From positions 920,835 to 984,834 of the forward strand of contig RSEF01000021.1 of assembly GCA_003993805.1 (NCBI GenBank): a DNA stretch of 64,000 bases, written 5' to 3'. Below are positions 30,063 to 42,000 of the stretch, in pieces; the first letter of the stretch is position 1, and each line of letters starts with the position of its first letter. The notes under the pieces are model-generated. The model ran no database searches. It saw only the letters and a list, made by a program, of their open reading frames with translations, and had not been told where the DNA came from. The position numbers were made by a program, and so were the translations under genes. The DNA is from Himantopus leucocephalus. Taxonomy: Eukaryota; Chordata; Aves; Charadriiformes; Recurvirostridae.

Positions 30063-32901
30063 ATGGGACCGGCAGCAGCGCGGGCGCTCCTGCCGGCGGC
30101 GCTGCTGTCGCTGGCGCTGGGCCCGGGGCCCGCCGCCGCGCTGCCCTGCGGCGCGCACTGCCCGGCGGGTGAGGGCCGGGCCGGGCCGGGGCACCGGGCG
30201 CCGGGCGCGGCCCCGCGGCAGCCACCCTCTTGTCTCCTCCCGCAGGTACCTTCGTGGCGAGCGGGGGCTGCGGGCGCGGCGCGGTCTGCCGGCAGTGCCC
30301 GCCGGACACCTTCTCCAGCGCGGCGGGACGCGGCGGCTGCACCCTCTGCCGGAAGTGCGAAGGTACCGGGCGGGGCGGCGGCGTTACCCCCCGGGGCGAG
30401 GGGCGGCGCGCCGGTGTGTCGGGTCGCCGCCGGCGGAGTCGGCCCTGGCGGCGCCGCCCCCGAGGAGGCTCTCCCGCGGGGAGAGCGAAGGGTCTGCCCG
30501 AGCGCTCCGGAACCTGAGAGTCGTTTGCACCTTGCAGGAAGGTTCAGGTATTTGAAAGAGTGTTCCTCAAAAAGCGACGCGGAATGCACGTGCAGGGAGG
30601 GGTACCAGTGCAGCGGCGAGGGCTGCTCCCGCTGCGACCGCAGCTGCGGCGTGGGCCAGGAGAACACCGGGAGCGGTAAGGTTGCGTTTCCCCGGCAGCT
30701 TACACCTTCTGCGCTCGCTGCACCAGACACACCGCTGCCTCTTGCACAGAAGCACCCACCGTAAGGACCACGCCAGATAAAAGCTGCCACTGCTGCCGAA
30801 CAGTTTGCACGGCGCACGTAGCGAGCACCGCAGCAGATGAACCCACCCCACTGCTGCGGCTCAAATCGTGCACCAGTTAGTTCCCTTCGCATGACAGCTC
30901 TTCTGTCGCTAGCATGTGGGAAACTGAGCTGGGAACTCTGGAGTTAGATGTGATTTGTGTCCTCTTGTGCCAAATAAACTGGCTCTGTAGCCGAGTGCTG
31001 TGCTGTTCCGTAGCTCGCAGGGAAGGACTTGCCTTGCGTACACAGAACAGCATTTGAAATAGTAATTTCTGTGAATGCGGATCATAGTCATTGTGCAAGC
31101 AGGCAAAAATAATGTTTCATATGGTGTTTTAAATGCTCATCTTGTACAAATTTACCTGTCCTTGTCTGTTGAAGGTTGCCAGGCTTGCCGCTATGGAACT
31201 TTTAAAGATCAGCCGAATGGCTCCTGTAAAAACTGGACGAAGTAAGTAATCTAAAAATAAATGCTGTAGGTATTGCGCTTGACTGGATTTTTTTCCATGA
31301 TTATTTTTTTTCCTGTTTTGCTTTAAATATTTTTCAGGTGCTCTGCAAACCAGGTCCTGGAGCCTGGAACTGCAGAAAAAGATGTTGTTTGCAAACACGC
31401 TTCAGATAATCCCACTTTAGTCACTACTCTACCTACAACGTCTCCTGCAGTTCCATTTTCTATCACTGTGCCAGGTGAGTCATTGTATAATATTGCTTAT
31501 AGAGCTAAATAATTATGACCTTACTTCGAAGCATACTGTAGCTCATGCACATGCCATTTAAAGCAAGAGTGTTTTCCTCTATCCATGTCCAGTGTTGCAG
31601 ACTTATCCAGAAGCAGAGTTGGAGACAAAGTTGACAGCTAATTCGAGGGCAGTAGAATTTCACTCCGTAACACTTCTTAGAGAATGTTGTTTGCTTCCTA
31701 GGGAAGGACCTCCAGATGGACATTATCAGAATTTCTCTTGCTGTAGCTGGGGTGTTGTGCGTAGTGTTTCTGCTGCCTTCGTGTGTATGCTTCAGTATCT
31801 GGCAGAAAAAGAAACTACATGCTGTCTTCAAGAAAAGTAAGATAGATACAATCTTCAATTCCATTTTTCTTTTTGAAACCAGACAGAAATTGGGAATCCA
31901 GGTTTTTAAGTATCTTTCAAAGATAGTTGCAGATAGCTTCATTTTTTGCCCTTGTAAGTCAGAAAAAACAACTGAAAGGAAAATTTTTGGAATTTTTATT
32001 GCAGAAAGCACTTAATTACCTGTGGGTGTTCTATCACCGTTGCAGGTTAACTGCACGCATATCCACAGAAGTGAAGTATTCACAGGAGGTGAAAAAGCTC
32101 AGCTGAGCCTTGCTGATCTGGTTAAGGGTCAGTTCTGTTTATTACTTTCAAGTACCATCATTGGCACGCGTGGCAATAGCACTTTCCAGTTCTGTCTGCT
32201 CCAAAACAGCATGCATGGCCTGGAGTGAACATCTTTGAACTTGGGCTGCAGTAGAAGAGGGGATATGAGTCAGGACATACTGCGACACAGATGCAGAGTC
32301 AGCCTGAACCAGCACTGCCCTCTGAAGGCTAATACGCCCCGGGGGAGCTCAAGAGTTCGGCACAAAGATGAGGTGGAATTGCATCCAACGTAGTTTATAG
32401 TTGGGATTTTTTGTTTGGGTTTTTCCTGTCTCTCTCTCTCTTCTTCTCCCCTTTCCTCGAGATAAGGGCTTGATCTTGTAGTGTAATTCTGAACACAGGA
32501 GAGAATAGCATGACTCCAAAAATCTAACAACTCCACGTTGGTCTTCCTTTCACTCCTATGGCAAACAGCACTAGCAGCCCCTATTGCATTAGGAAAACAA
32601 AGTATGATAAGTTAGTTTTATCAGAGGTACACGCTGTAGAGGAATAATTTCAGATTATTGAATCATTTGGAAGAATTTTTGTTGCTGACTTCCTGCAGTT
32701 GTGGCTGAGGAAGGGTGAAATAAGATGGCTGAATAAATACAACAGAAACTGAACATTTGATCTTTTTCTTTAGTGCATACCGCACCTGAACAGTCAATTC
32801 AGGAAGATGATGCCTGCAGCTGCCGCTTTCCTGAGGAAGAACAAGGTGAATATCAGGACCTCAGCAAATCCACAGAATTCAGAGATCTTCTGGTGAACTA
32901 G
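30063..32901 (+). CDS. TNFRSF9: TNFRSF9 / 4-1BB / CD137 (complete CDS, 7 coding exons)
   Basis: Exons 30063-30168, 30246-30362, 30538-30675, 31175-31241, 31338-31474, 31702-31836 and 32774-32901 join in phase to 275 residues (human 255). The product is a type I TNF-receptor-family costimulatory receptor of activated T and NK cells. A leucine/alanine-rich signal peptide spans about 1-26. Cysteine-rich repeats follow: CPAGTF, RQCPPDTFSSA, KECSSKSDAECTC, CQACRYGTF and KDVVCKHA align with human CRD1-4. A Ser/Thr/Pro stalk precedes the transmembrane helix at about 199-222, then WQKKK. The tail keeps the TRAF-binding element SIQEDDACSCRFPEEEQG. Oddities: residues 259-275 extend past the usual end, and the cysteine equivalent to human Cys121 is Arg126. 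The exon 2 donor, AG|GTACCG, is weak. Exons 1-3 are GC-rich and exons 4-7 AT-rich. Confidence 0.95.
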
Positions 32902-32971
32902 GAATTGGACTGTCCAGGTCAACCACATTTGACTTTTCTTTCGGAACACAGAACAAGAACCTGTTTACATA

Positions 32972-32977
32972 AATAAA
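32972..32977 (+). promoter_or_regulatory. TNFRSF9: TNFRSF9 polyadenylation signal AATAAA
   Basis: This is the first canonical hexamer, about 70 bases past the stop codon, so the proximal 3' UTR would be very short. Further copies at 33058-33063 and 33072-33077 could give slightly longer ends. Mammalian TNFRSF9 has a much longer 3' UTR, so distal sites may exist. Confidence 0.6.
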
Positions 32978-33084
32978 GAATCAGAATCTGTGAATTTCAG
33001 AGTGCTGAATAGTCTAGCCACTGAGGAAAAAGTGCATCTTTTCCATCTCTTAAAAAAAATAAAAATACATAAATAAAAAGATCT

Positions 33085-36000
33085 AGTTTGCTGACTTTCT
33101 TTCTCTTGGAGGAATATTTCTAAGAAGTGGTACTTGATCTACATATAGAAAGAAGTACTGCACTTAAAAGCAGTAACAGAAGGGCAGAATGGCTTTCTGG
33201 TCCCTCTTATAAATGGTGCCTGAGCCATAATTTACATGCAGTCTGAAAGCATTTGATGCTAAAATGGAGATCTGTAGCATGTAGTAGAGTCACACATGAC
33301 ACTCAGGGTCTCCATTACCATTACCTGCCATCCTCTTGAGTCTAGAGCTGCAGCTCCTCCTAAAGTTTGGCTCAAACCCAACAGTCTTGGGCTTCGTGTG
33401 CAGGTACAGGCAGACCTCATTTCAGATCCCATCAGCCCTAGAAACCCATACCTGGGCCTGACCACTGCACGCCTCCTCATGTGCAGGACAGAGGAAGCTG
33501 TAAAAATCTAGAGCTGCAAAGTGTTTCGTAATAGCATGCATCTGCTGTCGCATTACATCGATTGGCTTAAGAGAGGCAGTGGAAACACTGAGAAAAGCTG
33601 TGGTTGACTTGATCTTAGATGTTACTGTGCAGCTGGACTGCACCACCTTCAGTCCTACATCATTCAACTTTCATCTTTTAGGTGATGTAAACACATTATG
33701 TACATTGCAGATGTGGTATATGTAGCTGCGATACATTGCTGGTACTATTTTTGTAACTCTGAGGTTGGAAAGGTTTTAACATCAGACACTATCTGCCTCT
33801 TTGATCAATTACTGTTACTTTGGTCTTGAAGAGAAAAAAGAAAATGCACATTTGAGTCATGGCATTTGCAACATCATTTTTAACCTTTCACAAACCCAAA
33901 TATTTTATTTCTTCAGTAAACGTTTTTCAAAAAATAGAACAAAACCCCACCAATATGTGACGTAAGGGGTGATTTTCCCCTCTATGTGATCTCAACTTAG
34001 AGAATGCTATTCTTGTGCTTGAAGAATGACAGCCCATCTCTCCATTCAGCAGAAGATTACGATAGCAGATTATTTTCACCAAACACCACTTGCAATTTTT
34101 TATAAACTTCCATACAAGTAAATATAAAACAGTATGTGAGAAAATAAATGTCATACCAAAGCCTGAACTGTGAAGTTCAGTATATTTAAATAAATCTTTC
34201 TTTTCATCCCTAGCCCAAATCTCCTATTAGTACTTTCAGCCATGAGAACTAAGTGACTATTATATCAAGTTCACAAAGACATGGACAGGACACATGAAAA
34301 GCCACTGATCTATTTATAAGTCAAAAAGCAACATTTGCACCAGTGGACGATATCTTAGAACAGGGTAAGACAGTTCTGCTTGTGATTAGTTTCTAATCCA
34401 CACATAAGATATGAGAATTAGTGTACACATCCTGTAAAAACTCCAAACAATCTGTGTTTTCTCCTTGGAAAAAGAGACACCAGTTGGAATTTTACATTTT
34501 GTTGGTGCATTCTGCATGTATTTTGAAATGCTCTGAAGATAGTGCAAACCCCTTATTTTCCTTTTCTGTACCTGAAGCAGAAGGAAATCTACTTACTGAA
34601 CAGTGAGGTGTTCCTTACAACACTTTTTTTCCAGACAGTTTTATTTTTGCTGTGTTCAGGAGTGGCATAAAATTCCCATGAATCAAAACAAGGTGTGGAG
34701 GAAAAAACCCACCTATATAAGTGCAAATTGATTTCTGAGAATAAGGGACACATTTACACTGAAATTGACTTTCTGGGCTATTTCAAGGAATAGTCATTCA
34801 CAGAAAGAAAATACATTCTGAATAAAATGTCAGGAGTAATCTTCCTTTCAATCAAAGCATTATGTAGATAATTCTAGCTGTGACTTCTTCTGTCATTTGA
34901 GAGTGCGGAAGCCTGAATTAGTGATAAAACAGATTTTGTTGGCACAAGAATCTTGTCAAACATGTGCAGATATGTGTGCGTTTCACAGCAATGCACATCG
35001 TCTGGCCACAGAAGCAGAGTAAGAGCTTGGCTAAGTGCATACTTGTGAAATACTTTGATTACATCTACAAAGCAGATGTGTTCACAAATAAGAACCAAGA
35101 AGCCCTGAAAGGAAAGATACCTTATTTTCAAAAGTGAAATAAATGCAAAGCGAAGACAGGGGCACTTTACACTACAGACTGCGGGGCTTGCTTGCTACCA
35201 GAATGCCTTGGCAGCAGCGTTGTATTTTCCGTGGTCAACATAGAACAGAAAATAAATACAGGTGAGTTAACCTGTTTTGCTGCTGAGCAGCAGTGCAGGA
35301 CATTACAGTTCATAACAAAAGCAGCAATGTAAATACCAAGATAGTTGGAGTGCTTAGCAGTTTTCAGATTTATACAATATTCAAGTTCTGTGAATTGTGG
35401 CTTTCTATAAAGAACTTGTTATAGCCATAGAATCATGCACTTCCTCAAACACAATTCGGTTTTGTGTGTTGTGTAATTTGCCTCCACTGTGATCACATAG
35501 AACAAACGTATCAGAAGCTTGTTCCCATTCTAGACCCCACGTAGATAGATATTTTTATTTAAAAGTACTGAATAAAACTTGCTTAGATCCTCCTTTTCAT
35601 TATGCATGTACCAGACACAGCTGTAAAACCACTTCTGGCAGTATGCTATGGAAATGCGATGGGAAGACCCATCAATTAAGTTTGTTCGGAAATTTGCATC
35701 TGGAAAAGTGCCACACATTTGTAACTTCCTGGTTTTTCATTTTGAAATTATTCTTTTGTCTTCTGAAAAAAATCCATAGCAGCTAATAAAACTGCAGTCA
35801 AAGCTAGATAACATGCAGATCAGCACTTGACAAGTGGCTATTATACGAGCCACAGAAGCAGAAATGGTGTTGGCATCTGATCAAAATCATTCAGGATGCC
35901 ACATGCAATTTTTTTGAATGTTTTGTTCTCTCAAGTTTTTGTAAAAATGTTGCACAGTAAGATTTTGGGATCATCAATTGCTAGATTAAAAGAAACACTG

Positions 36001-39000
36001 TTGTCAGAATAAAGCTTCTACTAGCTTTCCTGAACAGAATTTGTAGCTGAATTCATCTGTTTCTTAACACAGAGGATGACAGCCTTCCCACATGCATGTT
36101 GAGCACTGTAAAATCCTCCATCCAGCGAGGGCGAAGGGGAAGAAACTGCACTCTGTATCTTTGATGACTGGTAATTAAGGCAGAAGGAAGGAGTAAAGCC
36201 CGACTGTCCGTAATTCAGGAACAGAGCTGTGGAAAAGAAGTATTTTTTTGGTGATGGCAAATAATCGATAGATCATGTGCATCTTGGCTTCACAGGGAGC
36301 TTTTATTGAACGTACAGATTCTTTAATACCTGAAGAAACTTACTGGTTCATCTAGAAATAATGCAGATCAGTCCTTCTGACTCTTTGACCCCAAAGTGTT
36401 GTCTGCTTTCTGTGAATATCTCTTTTCTCAACAGTCTTTTTAATTTATTATGTAGCAAGCAAAAAGGAACCAGGAATGCTATGATGACTTTCAAGCAGCC
36501 CAGGTGGCCAAGGATGAGGTAACAGGCCAGATGCAAGATTTTTGCATTTCCATTTGTTTTTCTTGGAAGTCAGAAAGTGTCCTCTTAGCCAGATTGTGTG
36601 TGGAGGCCCAGGTGATGTCAGGCAGAGTTCTGAAGGCATGGAAAAAGGAGACAAAACTTCTTTAAAGGTAGGTTTAAGCCGGGGAGCCTGCTGCTTTTTT
36701 ATTGCTTCCAGAACCAGCACCATTTCCTGGCACAGTACTGGCATCAGTAATTAAAACAGTGCTTGTCACATGTCTTGGCTTCATAATTTCTTGCAAGAGT
36801 TGTGTGGCAAAGGAAAGCAAAAGGTTCGTAGCAAAAGGTTTTCTGTCTCTCACCTCCCTCTTCTACAGACACACTTGTGCATGTCTGTGTCTGGTACTTC
36901 TGGATGACAGACACTCCAAAACTGTCGTAGCTTGTCTTAAACATATAAACATCATATAATTTTTTTAAAAGCAGAACATGTTTTATTATTTTCAGTCTTT
37001 CTATCAGATCCTTCATAGGATAGAAGCATAGTCTTCTCTGACAGTCATTCTGACACTAACACTAACGATGTGAAAGCCCAAACCACGACACCTCCATAGG
37101 AGACGGTCCACCCTGATGAGACTTAACACGTAGGAAATAGTATTAAACAGGCAACTTGTACCACTCCGCTTGCATTTTAAACAGGTGATAAAAAGTCAAG
37201 GTAATTTTCACTAAAATTATACAAAGTCTTATTCTGTCACCAAGGGTTACCTCCTTTCCTCTCTCAGCTATGAGCAAGCCTTTCCTGAGAGAGTGCTTTC
37301 TTCACAGTCTGTCGAAGGAGGTTCTCCGGCCCACAGGTTTTGGGGTAGCTGTGCATCGGGAACAGATGGCTGCGCATCCCTCTACCCCTGCAACTGGCAT
37401 GAGAAAGGCTGTTGGATACCATCACTGCCCTCACTGTAAATAAGAACTTTTAATACCATCTACAAAGAAAATGGAAATTCCCTCTAACCTCAATTTGGCA
37501 AGAGTTTGTTATGATATCACCTACTATGTTTCCTTTCACCTTCTAGATCCTGGGTGCTTGCCAGTTAAAGCAGCAGACTATTCCTGTGATACTCCGAAAC
37601 AAACTGGATTATATTTTAATGAAAAAAACACCAGCTGAACACCTACTGAAATCAGGGAAAACCTCTTCTGTTTGTCTAACCTGTTTGCATTAAGAAAATA
37701 AATCAGCTTTTATTTGATTTCCCAAGTGCAAAACCCCAAAGACACCTACTTCAACTTAAGGGTGACTTATCATAGTTACCATAACCTGTTAAATCTACTC
37801 TCAGTTTACATAATCCCAATAGAAACAAGCCATTTTAAAAACGAAATAAAATGTCTGAGTTACCCATTTAAGTCAGTTTTAAACCAAATCTTAGGTTACA
37901 TTAGCTCCCTTTTCTCCTGTACACAAGCATTTCGGCAGGTTTAGAACAAACACAATTCTGGAAAAAAAGAGGAAGGTGGATGGAGAGGTGAAAGAGACAA
38001 TCTGCCTTTAACTACAACACTGTAGACTTGAGAAATTTTTATATTAAAAAAATCACCCTTCTATTATTCACAGCACTGATTTTTTGATACTTTCCATTTA
38101 GAACGGGTATAAACCATTTAACCTGAAGAGAACACTATACAGTCCTGTAAGCAGGCAAAAAACCAAACCAAACCCAAAACAAAGGTAACAACACACTGCT
38201 TTTATTCAATGCACCTTTATACAAGTTTTAGAGCAACTTTGAAAGAGTGAGAACACAATGCTAAAGAAAATGAACATATGTGCCTAAAGCAAAATTTACT
38301 ACAGTATCTAAAGCATAATATATTTTTGTTAAACTAGAATGGAAGATACAGTGAACAGGTATATGAAAGGAGGGGTAGAAGGAAACATTAACTCCATGTG
38401 AGCTGCACTTCAGCACCACAGTTGTCTTGCCAAGCTACAATCTCATCAGAAGGCCAAAGAGATTTTTTTTTTCCCCTGATTTCCATTACCAGTGTTACAG
38501 CCACCCTTAATAATGCACCTTTTTGACTTGCTGTGGTACACCTTAAAAAGTGTATTACCTTCAAGAAGTAGAGGTGTAACCACAGAAAACATTTGATGGT
38601 TCCCTCAAACTTATGAGTTCTAATAAGAGAAAAGGAAGCGGCCGTTCTTTTCTTTACCTTGAGAGTTAAAGGATTTAGAAATGTGAAGAGGCACTCTCCA
38701 CAGGAAGCCAGCGGATATGACTGTAACAAATTCTCTTGTCATTGCATCTCACTATGTCTGCACTCATCAACAGAGTAGGCTACGATCAGAATGCTTCTTA
38801 CATGGAACAGTGAGGCTGTAACACGGAACATTTATGTGCTTTTCAAGAGTGATTAAATATGCCTCAGGGAATTAGAGAACAGGAGAAGGATTTACTGTGC
38901 TGTGGCAGTACTAATTATCCTACCTTATATAACTGTGTTCTGCACCTTCTTCCAGTCATTCCTAATGACACAGAAAGAGATCATAACACAAATCAAACAT

Positions 39001-42000
39001 TACTATGGTGGCAGAAATGAGTAGTAAATGAAGGCGGCTTTGGAGGCTTCCTGCACTACCCTATTTCCACAGATGGTGGTTGGCAATGGATTATCTCCTT
39101 TGAAGCACAACTCCCGCTTGTCTTTGTATAGAAAAGCTTTCAGAAAAGGTACAGGAGCGCTGGGATGGGATACTATTATATGCTTGCTCTAGGCTTTGTA
39201 AAGCAACCCACTTCCTCAGCTGAAGAGGCCAAGAATACAGCTGAGCAGTTACAAACTGGCAGAAATACCTCCCCATCGCCCTCTCCAGCTTAAGGAAGGA
39301 GGATTGCCACAAGGACTGGTGGAGAAATGGAGGGAATGAGAGCAGGACCATAAAGAGCATCTAAGAGCTAGTTTGAGTGTTGTTCTTTGCAAAGACCTGC
39401 AGCATTTGCTCTCCTGGTCTTACATATCCTTCACCTCCTGCTATAGGAGTGTTCTTCTTAACCAGAGGGTTCTTCTGCACATTAGAAGAAAGCAGCTACA
39501 CAGCTGGCAGCGAGACCACAAAGAGAAAAGGTAGGACTGTGCGAGAACTAGCACATCAGATAGACATCCTTTACTTGTGATACAGGTCCTAATCCCACTC
39601 TTCCAAGCACAGAAACCATATACTTCCATGCACAGGTGGATTTTTCTTATTTCCATATCTCTTCTGCAGACTCTGCTCAGAAGTAACCAGTTGGTCCTGT
39701 CTGTTCCAAGACTTACTCATAAAAAATGCATACGTAGCAAAGGAGTAAGAGTAACAGGCTAAACACTGACTGCTCATTGGAACTCTCTTATGTCATAAAT
39801 CTGCCTTTGGAATTCTTGCAGAAAATAGGATTTTGCTCCCATTACTTAGTTCCAGAAACATTCAACTTGCCAAATCATGAGACAAAGATCTGATATCTGC
39901 TTCCTTCACCTTTGTTAATGCCTACTCCCATTGATCACTCCCATCCCCAGGGACAGCTTTCCACTCTGGTCAACATCAGCCAGAAAGTCAGTCGGTCATC
40001 ACAGAGCAAAATCAGGTAATGCTTGCAGCGGGAATTATTTGATAAACTGGAATCCATCTCTTAAACAGTGAAGGGAAGATTCTATGTGGCTGACTGCCAA
40101 GAAACATGCATTCATTTACAAATTAACCTTGAAAGAACCACTTTAAACCTCAAGTTGCCCAGTGAGACCAATGCCAACTTTCCCCCTGTTAAGTACACAT
40201 ATTTGTCCTGAAATGTGAATCACCAAGCCTGCAGAGATTCCATTTAATTAACAAAAAAAACCCCCCTCCAGGTAGTGAAGGATTAAAGGGATTACGCACT
40301 TGGAAAGCAAAGTAAAAAATTAAAGTCTGCTTTTGTGAGCCATTCATTTACTGCCTATGCTAATGATTATTAGGATACCTCTTTAATTAGTCAGTGGCTC
40401 CTGCCCACACACTGAACTTCTACAGAACTTCCTGAAATTTGTCCTCTCATATCAGCTGTGGATATCAGAGTGGTAAGTGATCCTAAGCCTCTGTGGTAAA
40501 ATCAGGAAGAACGTGTGTACACCAAATGTGAAAATCTGGACAGAAAAATAAAGAAAAGCATCAGGACACCTCTGGCAAAATTGCCTTTGTTCCATCCCCA
40601 GGCTAGATGCAAGCACTTATCCTCTTGCTCTTTTAGATAACGAAAAAGGGCACCATCTTCAAAGACAGCAAAATCTTAATAAGTTTCTGATAAAATGGTC
40701 TGTAACAAGAAAATAATGAGGCAGAGCTCTGTGCAGGTAACAGAGTGTGCAGTAGTCTCAAGCAGGGAAATCTGGAAGACAACTCTTATGCATCATCCAT
40801 CGCTGGCAATTTGCTGCTTTAGTAGTTTTGCATTTCTTCACTTTGAGCCAGAAAAAAATGCAAGACAACAGCCTGGCCTGCCCACCCCATCATTCAAACC
40901 ACTAAGAAAAGAATCAGCAGGGTATTGCCGCTTCCCTTTTTGACATTAGCAGTGCTGTCTTTTTAAAAGTTGCATTTGAAGCCTTAGCAGACAGAAACAT
41001 TAAAGCTGAAGTTCATTTCTTCAAATCCTCAGCTGCATAGATGTCTGTGTGGGCAGGCTCCAGGACAATAATTTGTACAGAAAACCCCTCAATAATCTAC
41101 TTAACAAAAAATAACGAATGGTCTAAGTTTAAGAACATAACAAGAGTGAAAATATAGTAGGCAGCAGTCACCTAGCTCTGCAGCAGGATTAGCTTGGTAA
41201 TTTCTTATTGCAGCCTAAATTAAACCTCAGGAAGACTGCGCTATTGTTTTAGAAAGAAAAATATAATATCTGCTGATGATACAACTACAAATATATTCTA
41301 TATAACAACAGTACTTACACGAAAGTCCAAAGATACAAAGATACCCTAGAATAGAAAAACTACTGTGAATATCCAGGAATACAAGGTACATGTGATCCAC
41401 AGTTGCAGAGAAAGGCAGGTTCTTACATAGTACTATAAACAAAACCAAACAAAGGTAATCATTCAATTATGTTTAGTAAGGTCTGTATGTCTTTACTGTA
41501 ACACATACAGACAGAAGGGTACTGTTAAGCCTGCACTGTGTGTGGCTGTTTTTCTAAAAGGATCGTGCTACCTAATCACCCACAGTGAACATAAGCGTGT
41601 GCATTTATGACCTTTGTTTTGTACCAAATCAGTCGCCTCTGACTGAAGATTCAAGCATGGCTGTTCCCATCATTTGTAGCAAAACCTGCTATAGACACAT
41701 AGCAGGCACAAAATTTGATTCCTTCTCTCCAAGACAATCCCCAAAACTACCTCAACAAGTATGGCTCCCCAATACATCCCCTAGACCACATATGTATCTT
41801 CATGCCATGCTCAAGGCCTACAGCCTGTGCTTTTGCTCTGGCAGACAGACAAAAATTGATTTAATTAAATCATAAAATAAAAGTTGCACGATCTGTGCTG
41901 AGATAGTATAGTGATGGACAGTAGTAGAAAAAATGATCTAGCAGTTTTATATGAATCCCCAGCAATGTCACAATATATATCAACCTACAGTTTTTACTAT

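Larger units (their letters stand above)
28440..30500. promoter_or_regulatory. CpG island with divergent PARK7 (-) and TNFRSF9 (+) promoters
   Basis: About 2 kb of very GC-rich, CpG-dense DNA spans PARK7 exon 1 and TNFRSF9 exons 1 and 2. It contains many GC boxes, an inverted CCAAT (ATTGG at 29489-29493) and a perfect kappa-B consensus near the TNFRSF9 start. About 1.1 kb separates the PARK7 exon 1 donor from the TNFRSF9 start codon, so the two promoters are head to head. Long open frames crossing the island on both strands are an effect of composition. Confidence 0.85.
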
